From Pezizomycotina sp. ARF18 (lineage: Eukaryota; Ascomycota), in assembly GCA_002224055.1 (NCBI GenBank), contig AZLU01000070.1, forward strand, positions 130,026 to 193,275: DNA of 63,250 bases, given 5' to 3'. The notes below the pieces were generated by a model. That model saw only the letters and a list, made by a program, of their open reading frames with translations, ran no database searches and was not told the DNA's origin. A program made the position numbers and the translations under genes. Positions 36,401 to 49,165 of the stretch are shown piece by piece. The first letter of the stretch is position 1. Each line of letters begins with the position of its first letter.

Positions 36401-37767
36401 AGGCTCCACCCGCGGGTGCCGTTCAGCAGCACCCCGTACAGTCGCAAAGGGAAATCCGCGAAATGCCTCCTCAGCACCGCCCTCGTTCCCGCCGATGCCT
36501 CCTCACGGACGACCGCTTTCGGGTCCCTCGATACCCGTGGAAGCGGCGAGGATGTCTGCGGGCTCTGTTCCGCTCACATGCAACATCCCCAAGACGGATA
36601 CCGTGTGCTCGCGTCTCAACCCGCGAACAACCGCCGCAGGCACAGCAGCAACAATTGCAACCTAAGCCACCTGTACAGCAGCAGGTACCCCAGCCCAACC
36701 GCCACAAGTACAAAAGCAAGCTCCTCCTCCTCCGCCGCCGCCGCAGCCGCAGCCCAAGCCTGCTCCAGTTAGGTCGAGTATCATGTCCCTCCTCAATGAC
36801 GATCCGAACCGCCGAAACGTGCTGCGCCTGCGTCCGTAGCGTCGTGGTTCGATACCCCTACACCGCAACAGCAACAGCAACCAAATCCTTCAGCTTACCC
36901 ACCGTCGAAGCCCCTGCGCCATCTTCTTCCGCTCCACTTAACGCGACACCGTTCCCGCCGCCGATCAGCAGCACGTCCGCAAGCGAGCCCACCCCCTCCG
37001 CCGCCGCGGCAAATCGCATCGCACCCATCCCATCCCGAACACGTTCAGTACGCCATGTCGCGATCCGCGAAGCATCGCTCGCTCAGGAACAGCAGCAGCA
37101 GTACACGCCCCGCTCCTCCGTGCACGTCGTATCGGCGCAGCAATCCCCTCCCATATCGTCTGCAAAACCGTCGCCGTACGCACCGCACCCGACCCATCAA
37201 ACGCTCCACTCGAGATCACCCGTTATAACGCCGCCGGAGCAGAGGCAACCGTACGCCGTTCCGCCGCCGCAGTCCGTCCGCGTCCCCACCACACCATAAC
37301 GCCGCCGCCGCACCAGGGAGCGTACGCAGCTCCGCCACAGGCCGCTGCAGCTGCTAGAGGGGATTGAACCGGGAGATCGTACACGCCACCGGGTAGGCAA
37401 GCCTACCCACAGCCGCAGCAGCAACAGCAGCAAAAACCGGGTAGGTTCGATCCGCCGCCGCCGCAGCAGCCTGCCTTTCCAACGTACGCTGGGCAGGTCA
37501 GGCAGCACGGCCGTATTCAACGACTCCGGCCGGCGCGGGACCGGGACCTTCGCAGAGCCCGCCGAGTTACGGGGAGGTTAAGCTGCACCCGTCGTTCGTG
37601 GATCCGAGGGAAGCGGCGATGAGGGCGCAGCAGTACCCGCCGCAACCGCCGCCGCCGTCGCAGAGGGGTGGTGGTAATGCGGCGCAGCAGGAGGAGCGGA
37701 GGGGCCGCCGAGTCTTGCGAGTTATAGGCACTATGATGTTGCGCCGAACCTTGAGCCGAGGCGGTAG
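29887..37767 (+). CDS. SNT1: SANT-domain corepressor, Snt1-like (Set3 deacetylase complex)
   Basis: Snt1 and metazoan NCoR/SMRT scaffold histone deacetylase complexes through two SANT domains. SANT1 is near 34089-34230: NWNEEEQKLFRERYAQFPKQ, WGKIADGIPGRDFKACILHY then YQTKKD. SANT2 is near 35125-35330: YWSVPETQDFPLLLATYGTN, WNAIAEHLASKTSVM, intron (35233-35298, with TTTC repeats), VRNYYTRGIEAGKDFE. The N-terminus is rich in Arg-Asp/Arg-Glu (about 30780-31000, 31627-31700). A Glu/Ala/Arg coiled coil (about 32560-33150) precedes SANT1, and the C-terminal 2.4 kb is Gln/Pro/Ala-rich. The last codons PPSLASYRHYDVAPNLEPRR end at 37767. At least one more intron (about 30219 to 30610) is likely. The start is uncertain: ATGs at 29826 and 29887 lie in different frames. 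The frame changes more than twenty times. About 2,400 codons, long for the family. Confidence 0.8.
30432..30462 (+). repeat. Poly-T run of 31
   Basis: This is the longest homopolymer in the window. It lies in a probable intron near the 5' end of the SANT gene. Its true length is uncertain in any long-read consensus. Confidence 0.9.
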
Positions 37768-39321
37768 TACCGTCGCTGATATTTTTTTCCCCCTCTCATT
37801 CTCGAGTGATTTTCATTTGATGTTGGATTTGTTGATTTGGTTTTAAATAAATACCCGGTTTACTCTTTCTTTTTTCTTTTTTTTTTTTCAATAGTGTTAT
37901 ACCTCTTGAGAGCACTTTCTCCTTTTTAAAAAGAAGCTGTGTGCTTTTTACGCTATTAACGGAAAATGTATTATTTTATACTACTAAATGATTTTATTTT
38001 ACCTGCAAGCCAAACGTCCTCCTGTTTTTTTTTCTCTCTCCTCCTTGCATTATCATTGTAAAACTTCTTTACCTCTTATAACCTACCATAACCAAAGGCT
38101 TCCCTTTTGAAGGAAAAGATAGAGAGAGAGGTGTTTTTCCCTTATTTTATTTTTTTTTTCCTTTAAGGGGAACGTTATACCACTACCGCTATTACCATTA
38201 AACGGAAGCCAACTGCCATTGCTCTTTTTTCTTTTTTTGTTTATAAATGTAAAAAAAAAAAGGCGTTTTATTGCTTTTTTTTTTTGCTTCATTAGTATAT
38301 TCAAGCTTATATATAAAGTAATTAAATGGCATTTTATATATATATATATATAATATATTCCTCTCTTCTCTCTGCAAAGGTTTTTTTAAGGTTTTAGATT
38401 TGGAGAGGTAAGATGGATGATATAACTAATAGGTACTGGTAGTGGTAGGATAATATAAATATTATAAATATTATAAGTATCCTACGTTGAAAAAAAAAAA
38501 AAGAGAGAAAAGAAAAGAAAGAAATTCCAGTCCTATAGCCAGGCCTCGTTAGTCCGTTCAGCCTTGTATTGTACCCGTTGATAAATTGGGACGTCGATGT
38601 ACGGGCTCTGATTGGATTAGATCAGCTCGACCATTTGTTGGGAACGCGACAGTATTCCTCAGCGAGGCGTTCGTTCACGTTACACAAGTACACAAGCATG
38701 GCCGGGGTATCCATCATGGGGGGTTATCCGCTACCGAGCCAAACTTCCCCTCTGCCTGTTTTCGCTATTAACCGGTCGCTGCTAAATACATCCACTTTGG
38801 GGAATTGTTCGATGATGCGGTTTTTCTTTCATGTCGTGGGGGTTTTTTTTTTTTTTTTTGGCCGGGAATTGCGTGTGCGCGATAACGAAGTTTCCGTCTG
38901 GAATTGTTCGATGGAAATGTATGTAGTCCCTCCCCTATTTGTTCGATGAATACAGTCCTTAATTAGGAAAAAATTGTGCTTTTTTTACTTCTAGTACTTA
39001 CTGGTGACGCCCAAGTATTAAGTACGGATCTTCCTGCATGGCCCACAAACTCATTGAGCAAGCCAGCTAGCTTTGGAGCTCTATTCGTGATGATAATGGG
39101 GGTTAAAAACCGAACTCGCTCTCTTATTTTGCTAATTATATTAGCAGCGCTTACTTTTTCGAGGACTTTTAAAAGCTTCTGTAAAACGTAGAGGGAAAAG
39201 CGTGGGAGTCCCAGCACTTTCAAATTTCAACGTTCTGACTGCCGTATCTACGAACGTTAAATTTCATCTGATATATATATATATATATAGCACAACCGCC
39301 CACCGGCTGAAGTTAGAAGAC
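37768..39321. other. Intergenic, nothing recognised
   Basis: Contains T/A homopolymers, AT runs (about 38336-38352 and 39271-39289) and a purine run near 38490-38525. A 126-codon plus frame at 38569-38949 has no motif. The end is the upstream side of the Clr5 gene. Confidence 0.5.
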
Positions 39322-41647
39322 ATGGCACAAGATCTTGAAAAATCAAAGGATCCCTTCAAGATCTTCACAATCGAGGAACCTTATCACATTAAGAAAAGAG
39401 GTAGCACGAAGAATCGTTTAAAGAGTAAAGACCGGGAACCGCACCGCGAACTCATCCTTGCCTTGCGCAACGATCACAGCTACGTGCAGATAGCGGAGCT
39501 GGTGAAGAGCCAGAGGGGGTTTTGATGCGAGGTATGTTTCGAGTTGATTTATGATTACCTGTTTGGATTCTGGCTGACAGCTTTCTCTCTTGCTGTCGTT
39601 TATTTTCTCGGTAGTGTCGCTCAGTATAAGCATCGGATTAAGAGATGGGTTGATGAGGACAAAAAAAAAAACACGGACGAAAAATTTGAAAATTGACTGG
39701 CGCGCAGCGATCCAGTATTAGGCGCCAAATTGAGGCACGAGAAGCGGCCCGAAAGAAGAAACATGCGTATAAACTTGAGAGCGGTGAAATCTTGGATGCT
39801 GTAAACGTTCAACAGTATCTAAGAAGACACTGAGAGAAAGATGCGAATGAAATGGCGGATGCAAGTCTTTCCTGTCGCATGAACTATTAGCTAGCTAAGG
39901 GTAGTGGCTGATATTCTGTGCATGGAACAGATACTATCCGGTTGGGAGCCCTTATATCGCCGTTTCCACTCCTGTAGAAGAAAGCATGGACCGCGCGGTA
40001 CTCCGATTAGCATTGCAATTGATGGTTACGCCTCGGAGCCCATCGACTCTGCCTTAACGTTGGCCGATGTCAGTACGGACGGATTTGGCCGCCAGCGCGA
40101 GTTAGACGTAACCACCACTCCTGTACGAACACCGGACTATAGGAAATTCCCGAATCTATCTTGCAAGATGGAGGACTCACTACGGCTTCTTCAGGCGAAA
40201 ATTCAACGGTCGTGGAGATATATAAAACCCCAATCTTTGTCGAGATTTCAGATATTGCAGCCTTATCGGGAGTTATCCTCCAGGGCCTTCCAGTTGGTGC
40301 CATAAAACCTCAGATCAGGTTAGACAACAATCCTGCGTTCTCGAAAGCTTCTTTAATATCAGTTTGCCGCAAGCTCAGGTACATATAAACCAAACCAGAA
40401 GAAATAAGGAGGCTATCGACCAAATTTGCCAGGAGATGCTGGAGTGTCAAGTCAGCAGTACTAGTATCCGAGGCTATTATTGGCACTATCCTGGGGACGA
40501 TGAAGTCAACTGAACCAGCCTGACAACAAAATAACGCAATCAAAGGAATACCAAAAAGCTGAAAAGATTGGGAAGCAGCTGATTGTTGGGGACAGGCCTT
40601 TCTCGCTAGGGAATTTCCTAGAAGCTCTGACGTGGTTTGAGCTAGCCCGTCCTCTGGTTATGAAGGTTTTCACACTTGAACACCGGCAAACTCAGAGTTG
40701 CTTATCGCTTACGCAGAAACACTACAAATTATCGGCCTACATGAGAAAGCGATACAAGTATTTGATGTCCTCCGTCCGATCGTTCCGCATCAGAGATATC
40801 ATTACCTGTATACCAAATATATCGATCGCTCCTCAAACTCAGACGCTTTGACGCGGCGATCGATCGAATCGCAGCTACTTCTATCGCTGATCGTGGCCAT
40901 TCAGCGCGTAAAGGGTGATTTTGAGGCGGCACTCTCGACTCTGGATAGTCTCTTCGAGAATGAGAATAATCCAGTATATCTTCGAGGGTCACTATACTTG
41001 AAACATATAATCCGCGAAGGAACTTTCGCCTATTCAGACATGCGAATAGATTGAAGGGGTTAAGCCATCTCGCGGTGGGAATTGCCAGTTTGACGTGCAA
41101 ATGGAGAAAACTAGGGATCCTTTGGAGCATGGAGGAGTACGAGAGAGCTATTCTGTTGCTGGAACATGCGGTTAGCTTTCTGAGAAGGAACTTCCCCGGC
41201 ATTGCGAAGCACTTCGAGGCATTGAAGCTGTTATCGAAGGCATATCTTGCGGCCGAAGAACCGTCAAAAGCGCTCCACATATGCAACGAATGTCGCACGG
41301 TCCAATTGGACAAAAAGTCGATTAACCCATCGCAAATAGAGGATATTCGTAAGCGATACAAGGAGACCCTGCTAAGTGTCTTATTTATCGGATGCAAAGC
41401 TATTCAAGAAACGGGGGACTTCGAAAAGCGATATACAAATATCACAAAAAATGCGCTATCCTGTGCCTTGACGTTCTTGGTGCTTCGCATGCGGAGACGG
41501 TTTTAAAGATCGAATTGCTAATATACTGCAAAAAAGAACGTTACGTTGGGGAAAAAAAAAATAAAACTATTGGCAGAGCGAGTAGCAGATTTGCAGCTTG
41601 AGTCCGATACAATACATAGAATAGAAGCAGCGGCGCAAGGTATGTAA
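39322..41647 (+). CDS. Clr5-domain protein with TPR-like repeats
   Basis: Start ATG at 39322 (MAQDLEKSKDPFKIFTIEEP). The Clr5-type helix-turn-helix region follows: HRELILALRNDHSYVQIAEL, VKSQRGFDAS, an intron (about 39532-39614), then VAQYKHRIKRWVDEDKKKNT. After a basic helix (RRQIEAREAARKKKHAYKLE) and a poorly ordered middle, helical repeats resembling TPRs run from about 40600: FLEALTWFELARPLV, LIAYAETLQIIGLHEKAIQV, FEAALSTLDSLFENE, YERAILLLEHAVSFLRRNF, ALKLLSKAYLAAEEPSKALH and KAIYKYHKKCAILCLDVLGA. The end is LAERVADLQLESDTIHRIEA with a stop at 41647. Clr5 is known from fission yeast silencing, and many Pezizomycotina proteins pair this domain with repeats. A DNA-binding regulator is the best inference. 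At least six frame changes occur. It sits at the border of an AT-rich desert. Confidence 0.72.
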
Positions 41648-44600
41648 GACGGGGGAATAAGTAAAGCCACGCTGATGGAATAGAAATAGTTTAGTTCAAC
41701 TGGATAGTTAATACACTCAATGGAATACTTACCGCTTGTGAAGCTTCGGGCTTCATCCAGACTTCAAACGATACGTAAGGTTATTACCCCTTCCCTTTTA
41801 AAGTCGGCATTGGGGGAGGGGAATGTGATGCCAATATGCCGCCAGAAAATTCAAATCCCGATACAATTTGCATTTTGATTTACACAAGCACAACTGAAGA
41901 TATCGTAGCCGCGTATACCAGGAGTGTTCTGTAACGAAATCAAGGTATCTGACATTGCAACTGAACTATCACGCTGATAACTCTCCTCCGTCTAAAATTT
42001 TAAACTCTCGATGCATCCTTGGCGTCCGAAATACAGACATTCTCACTTTCAGGAAAGTATTAAAACGATAGCTTATAATATATATAAAAAAAAAAAAAAA
42101 TCCCACCCATACCTCAGTAGAATCTTAGTTTCCTCCTCCCCTTTGCTAACGCGAACAGTTTTCTCCATTATACGTACTTAGAATCCGATATACAACGCCG
42201 TAGCTCGCAGTTCAGCTTAAATGGCTGCATATAGCTCGCTCTATATTGCAATACGCAAGTAATATCACAGTAGTAACGAGGAAAATGTAGAGGAAATTGA
42301 GAAAGCCTCCTGGTTGAGAATTTACGCACCTCCTCCTTCTCCAGGATGCTTTCATTGGTAGTAATAGATGAAATACAAGAAATTGTCCAGATAAGGGGGA
42401 CTTAGGCAGAAGGAATACGGATCAGAAGGCGTCCCCCTTGCGGTGAGGGCATTCACAAGTCTTTATGGCTAGCAAGACTCATAAAACCCGGACTTTAGAG
42501 GACATATAATCCGTTGTTAGGTAGAATAAAGAGGCGGTCATACTTGGAAATACCTATATATATCGCGTTCACAATCGACGTCGCGAATGGCATTGGGTTG
42601 ATTGCCAAAAAAAAAAAAATGGAGCACTGGCCCTTGGAGCAATTAAGCTTGATCAAGGACCTCATACATAGACCTATTCTCCCAGATGTCAACGTAAGTA
42701 TTTCGAATTATTGCTCTCTCTCTCTCTCTCTTCCTCTCGATGCTGATTTTATGCGCTGCTGGTATGATTTTCAGCGCAGTATGAAGCTACTAGTACAGAT
42801 GACTACTTTTGCTTCGATCAACAAAGCTCTTGAAGCAGGACTCCACCTATATCGTCCGTGCTCCGACCAGCAATCTCGAATCGCATTTAAAAGGCCCACG
42901 ATGGAACAAAATAACATTGAAATGGTATGACCGGGACGGCCAATGTCCATGTTTACTATCTCCACGCGCAAGAAACCCTTTATATATTAGACCAGTTCCG
43001 CTTTTCTTTAATTTTTATTAGTGTTTTTGATCCAGATTGTTTTTTGTCTGGCTCCACTATCTCGACCAGATTATAACCGAAACGTAGCCAATAGTTGCAA
43101 TAACCATCAGATCGGCGGGAACCATTCGGATGGGAAAACAGTTCTCGAGAACCCTTTCCCAAAATTTATAAAGAGAGGTAATTTTAAACTGCCCAAATTG
43201 CAATCAATATAAACAAGGATTCCGCTGTCAATGTTTGTTCTTTATAATTTTAGAGAGAGAGAAAACCTGGTAACAACAGACCATTAGTTAACCCCGCTTA
43301 TCGTACGACTGTTAGATCGTCATCGAGACCTTCCGTGAGAAGCCTTGAAATTGTCTTAGGACAATTACACTCTGGACCGGGCTATCTAAATATTAGAGGG
43401 CGGGATATTTTCGCCCGATGAGAACAGCCGCGCGTTAGCTCCGGCAAAGGCGACATGCGCTACCCGGGCCAGCGCGGGACGAAATCAAGGCGGCCAAGGC
43501 AGCAGCATTTTTCGCCTTATCACCACCAATCGGCTTGCTGCGACGACCCCTCATTCTTCGATAGAAGACGCGTTCTAGGGACCGGGGCTAATTAAGGAGG
43601 TAAAAACACGTTATAGAATTCCCGCTAGACCAAGTAGTGCTTTGGCAGCACCTTGTCGCCATCCCGCCGCGGTAGATCGAAGGTGCCTGGTTGGCTAACG
43701 TATAATACCGCAGCAGCACGATTGGGAGGATTTAAAGACTTCTAATAACGGAGCGACTCGAGAAGAACACAGTCTGTCCTTAGCTTATGATTGGCATTTA
43801 TAAAGCACTAAGCAGTAAATATTACGAGATGTAAACTCGAGTAGCGTAATTAAATGGTTATATTATTGTGTATAATATTATTATTGTATTATAATATAGA
43901 CACCAAAAATAATAGATGTCTAGAAAGGAGATTAAATTACACCTTATTATTACACTTCTAGTAATATAAAGACTGTCTGTATTCACATTGTAGAATCTCC
44001 TATCTCCATTCTCAAGAAGATAGCTCTTAACGCCAAAAAAAAAAAAATTTGAAAAGCACCCACTATTTCTCAAAAGTTGCGATCCTATTTAAGTATGACC
44101 ACACAAAGCATATATCGAGATATAGAAAATAAATAAAATGAAGTAATAAACATCGTAGATATTCCACCAATACCTTGCGAAGAAACGACGCAAGGTCTGC
44201 AAATGCCGCAAAACCTTTCACAAACGCGCAACGTTGTAAGCATCGCAGTCCCTTGAATGTGTCGAATCCAGAACTACGCAATGTACTTCAGAACCTCATA
44301 CTGCGATATCGCGATACTAGCAAGTTATAGTGAGCTATATCTTGTTCGCCATCTCGCCAGAGCTCCTTGAAAGCATAGCCCTTGTCCATACATATTCTGA
44401 AGCTAAAGGAGCAATGGTAAAGAACTAGGATATTTTGTATACCAGAATGATACAGATTCGACTGTGTGAGGGAACCAAAAAATTTACTGATAGAGTCGAC
44501 TCTGGTCCAAGGGAACATGAACTATATTCGAAATTTGCACCCTGGAAATATTGTTTATCTGGAATATCGATATAGAGAATAACAAGGTCAGGGATTTAGA

Positions 44601-47600
44601 ATCAAGTCTAAAAACCCGGTATGCTTGAGTCTCGTGCGCAAGGTGGGAATCACGATCTTGCTGGCTATAGCCCCACAGTATAAGATCGACAATTTTCAAC
44701 GCGAGTTGGCAAGCTCGAGCGAGAATATTTTGTGGTGCCATTACGACTGGACAAAGAGCACAAAAATATTAAGGGTCGGTCTTTTGAAGCATTCACGCAA
44801 ATGAGAACCCCGAGATCTACCTAACAGATCTACAAAAGCGACACGCTCCCCGCATTTCTAGCTGAAAAGTACCGGCATACTGGACTGGCGGATTAGAAAA
44901 CAAAGATTCCACGGAAAGCAAGAGGGTCTCTTGTAGCTTCCCCTATGCAAATTTTTCTTTTTACTCGCAAAAAAATTTTTTTTCTGTGTTTGTTCTATTA
45001 ATACTGCCAGTTACCCGATAATAGATTATTTCTTTGCCGATTTTTGTTGGAGTTTATTCGTCTAACGTTGAATAACTTACGTTGAGGGTACTTCATTCTT
45101 ATAGATGATGAAATCGGATGACATCCTCAAGCTTGTGATGATCGAAACAGGAGACTCCCCCCCCCAAAAAAAAAATCCAATCTTGCTCAGTAGCCGTGCC
45201 AGACTTTCGGCCGGCTGAGGATAACAGTATTGCGTATCCATTTTGATACAGCAAAGCCGTACTTAAGTTCCCAGGCTTTGTTTACATGGCCTAAATACCA
45301 GGTACCTAAATTGAAAGGAATTATCTCTGTTTTTTCGTTAATTAATATTCGAATATATAGGAAATATATAGGAAGTTACTGTGATAGCAGCAAGAGTTCG
45401 CGAGAGATACATCTCCAACAGGCGCCGTTTAATTTTGAAAGCTGGTTAAGGCTGCCTGTGAATACTAATCAACGGTCGTACTCAACTGCTTTGAAGGAAT
45501 ACATACAGTAAAGAGACAGTTTTCAAAATTATAACCATCGGACTGATATTATCTAATAAAATATGGATATATATACGTACTCGGAATGACTGATATATAC
45601 AAGCGCTCTGTTAATCTTCGAGGCTCAGATTCCTTGGATTAGCGAATGAAGCCTTATTTTCGAAAATAAGTAATCAAATTATCGGGATACTATCTTGGTG
45701 CCTGATGTCTAAAATGGTTTTTTTTTTTTTTGGTTTACACCTTGGTATATGAATGCCATGAGATAACCGAGTTTGTTTTCTAATCGCCTGATAGTTGTAT
45801 ACAGTTATAATATATTTGAGATTTCAAGTAGACGAATCAAGTCCTAGTCAGTAATACCTAGAAAAACAGAAACCATTCCCAAGTCTTTTTTAATCTCCTG
45901 GCATGTTAGACATGTATTGTTGAGTATTGACAAAGAGAAACATAATATATATAAACACGCAGGTTTCTTGCGGGGTGCTCCGTACGGGCAAATTAAAATC
46001 TCCCGAGATCTACAGTCGCCGACCGACGGCTGCCCAGCTCAAGTACCGGCAAGCGGCGCGTGAGGGTCGTGAAAATCAGAGCAGGAAGTGGGTGAGGGGT
46101 TGAAGAATCTCTTCTCTCTCTATTGCAAAGAAAGAAAATGTTCCTTTCGTATATTAAATCAATGGTAAATTATTGTAAATTATTGTTCGATATTGTCCCC
46201 TTTTTTGTCGCTTGTCGAACCAGTCTCAGAGGTCGAAATGTCCGAAAGGTATTACATTTATTTCCGCTCTTCGCGATTTCTAAACTGCCGCGCACAGTTT
46301 CTCTAAGAAGCCTAGAGGCCAGAGCCTCGTCGTTTCTAGCAGCGTAGTAAGAGATATTAATCGTACGCGAGTAGAGCTTCGGCCACTTTTACAAGAATAT
46401 CGTGAGTTTTGAAACAATCTTGTATACTTTTTTCCCTTTCCCCTTTGATTTCCCCTATTCCCTAATATTAATCTTGGGTTTCTGTTCGTATCGCGAAAAT
46501 TGCTGGAATATGCCGTGCCGTTGGATTTTGAATTAGACTTTAGGTAAATAACCTCTTGATCGTGAGTTTGTTCCATTGTTTAACACGAACGAACGAACGA
46601 CGAACTCATATAACTGGAGGCAAAACGGTTGACCGTTTTCATACTTGGTAACCTAATATCAAATGTCTGCTAAATAGGGTGGCGCCGTGGCGGTCTTTTT
46701 GTAGTAATGGCGCTGTTGAGCTGTCAGTTTTTGGTGATCCGAACCGGTGGGCCTCCGTGGTGGGCGATTCGGTTTCATGAAGAGAGGATTGGACAAGGCC
46801 GACTCAACGGAGTTATCCGCTTTCAGTTATCGTCAACTGATTAGGGGTTCGGTTTTGCCCCCCCGCGAAACCGGCCAGATGCGAGATACCGTGATCCAGG
46901 AACTTGGATAGAGAAATTGATCAAAAGGAGATGAACGGTTAATATCAGTCTTCATTTACAAAAAGAGTGTTAAATGAGCTTCACCCCCAAACTAAAAGCC
47001 TCATGATCGTGAGCTGTTCTTTCCCAACATTTCGAAACTCGGGGTTGGAAACAAAATTCTGGGGTTCAGAGACACTTGGGGGTGCACGGGCTAGAGAAAT
47101 TTGAAAGGTTCTGTTTGTGGCTCAAGCTAGTTTACATTTAAACGCCAGCGCTGCAGCGTGGGTGGTTTCGACGGTTCGAATTACCGTTTAAAGGATCATG
47201 ATGTTTCCCCTTGATAGTTTTTTTTTTCGTAAATTTGATCAAATTATTACACACTTTGGCCCCTAAGGGCCCCTTATGAGCTGCTTGGCGGCTCTCAGCC
47301 CTTTTCCTAGGGCTTCAAGCCAGCGGGGGTTTGCGTTACCAACCCAGACGGACATTTACCTCGTCGAATGATACTCATGATTGCGATTGGTGCGGTGGAA
47401 TGTGCCGGATCATCGATGTCGCGTACCCTCCCTCGTCCAGCAAAACCATGTAGGCACAGTCTCTGGTTCTGCTAAACGAGATACAGGGTTCAGGGATAGA
47501 GAAACAAACGAAAGGAGCCAGTCATGCACTGCTCTGGCCATCTTCTGATTTCGAATTCACAGATTGGGGGTTTTTAATTTTTGTTTTTCATTAAGAATCA

Positions 47601-49165
47601 GGACTCAGAAGTAAAATATATTTTTTGAACGTTTTCCAGAGGATTAATCTAGAGGATGTTTTGGAGCTAAGCAATTAAGCTAGCTCTAGCTTGTAAATTT
47701 GCGAGTAGGAGGTCAAAACGCAGCGAAAGCAGATCCAGATCGACGATTTACACAGCTTTCAGGTAGTGATCGAAGTTCAGTTATATCAGAGATAATCATG
47801 AGAATACACAAAGGCACAGTCGCAATAGAAACGCAAAATCGAGACGGAGGGGAAATTTCGGTTTACCTCTAGTATATTATTATTCTCTAAGTAAATATAG
47901 AAGGCAAGTTAGCAACGTTATAAGAAGGTAGTGTCTATTGCATCCGGATTCACACGGGCTTTCTTTTGCCCATCGTGCGATCGTGATTAGAAAAGGAATC
48001 GAGAAAGACCGTCTCCGGCTTCAGTTAGAAAGGCATCGCCACAAAAGGGTTCCTTTGAATTCGAGTAAAACCGGTCCAAATGTCAAGCTGTATTTCTCCG
48101 TGTCCTCCAATAGGATCAATTATCTCCAGAAAACTAGTCAAATTCTTCAGACGCCGAGTTTATAAGAGATACGAGCAACTTTTCCTGCTATTATTTGTCG
48201 TTGCAGCGCAAATGACTACCGGGAACAGCTTAGCCTGCAAAACCCTCTCCCTCAAAAAGTCGTCCAACGGCGGCCCGTAAAGACCGTGTATCAATTCCCC
48301 CTTATTGACTAGGATCGACTATACCTGATCGCTTAGAGAGGCCCTCCTGGAGGTGTCCTACGGGCGGACTCTCCGTCAGGTGCTTAAGAGGCAAAGAGGG
48401 TGAAAAGGGTTTTTTTTTTTCTTCTTGTACTTTCGCCGCTAGGAGGCGTGTGCGGGGGAAATTTAGAAAAATACATTGGCTTTCCTTGTGCCTTGGCAAC
48501 ATGTATGTCTTCTCAATGTCGCTGTCGATATTTCTGACCATCCTCGGAGCTTGTCCTCTTATGGTTCTAGATTCCGACCTGCATACAAATACCGATATAA
48601 ACCAGTAGTTGTACTTGTTCATGAAGAAAGATCCCTTTATTTACTATTTTGTAATTTATTTTTCTCCAGAAGAAACCGGGCAATAAACCCCACACACACA
48701 GACGCCTCCCCCAAGGCCCCCCACTGGAAATAGACTTGGACTCTCAATCCTAGACACTGCTGTAGCTAGTTAATCAGGGCAATAGTAATAATAAACTGGT
48801 TTATAATATTTTATTCATATATTTCGTTTTTGATTAATATATTTTTACCCCCTTCTTCAAGGAGCATAGAAAGGGTGTATCTTTTTTTTTTTTCCTATGT
48901 TAGGCAATGGATGCTTGTCCCAAACTCTTGGGTCCCTTACCGTATGTAAATAGTCAAGGATGATTTATAGTCCCATGTCCTCCTTTCATTCTCCTAGAGC
49001 TCCTTCCCGTCTCAAGAGCCGAATATTTTACTACCATTATATGATGTTTTAAGTTTTCCGATATCTATTTTCTTTTTTGTTTTCTGTGCTTTCAATATCT
49101 GCAGAACCTTGTACGACCTTGTCACCTTTAGGCTTGGAATGTAACACAGACCTAACTGGTCGACC
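41648..49165. other. AT-rich gene desert
   Basis: Over 7.5 kb I see no well supported gene. Stops are frequent in all frames and TA-rich words are common. Local contrasts are a GC-richer patch at about 43390-43600 (cgcgcgttagctccgg, ctacccgggccagcgcggga), another at about 46680-46900, and a patch of short inverted repeats at 47262-47330 (ggcccctaagggccc, agcccttttcctagggct). Such mosaics often are decayed transposons, but I find no reverse transcriptase, transposase or integrase motif and no terminal repeat. One small spliced frame at 42619-42930 is listed separately. Confidence 0.5.
42619..42930 (+). CDS. Possible small two-exon gene, unassigned
   Basis: An ATG at 42619 after an A-run opens MEHWPLEQLSLIKDLIHRPI then LPDVN, followed by a good donor (gtaagt at 42694). 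An acceptor (ttttcag) ends at 42774. The joined frame continues RSMKLLVQMTTFASINKALE to a stop at 42930, giving 76 residues. The splice sites and a CT-rich stretch before the acceptor are real features. The protein is not recognised and could be an N-terminal fragment of a decayed gene, since downstream frames (to about 43200) also look partly protein-like. Confidence 0.28.
   Translation: MEHWPLEQLSLIKDLIHRPILPDVNVSISNYCSLSLSLPLDADFMRCWYDFQRSMKLLVQMTTFASINKALEAGLHLYRPCSDQQSRIAFKRPTMEQNNIEMV

Noticed and set aside
1-41647. Interpretation of the broken genes as pseudogenes
   Set aside because: Motifs are preserved across frames in essential genes, and the internal duplication shows indel-only differences, so sequence error is the simpler reading.
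44484-44741. Minus-strand frame that might be retroelement polyprotein
   Set aside because: No reverse transcriptase, RNase H or integrase motif and no long terminal repeat could be found.
47150-47200. tRNA-like GTTCGAATTACCG T-arm word
   Set aside because: No matching acceptor, D-arm or anticodon stem lies at the right distance.
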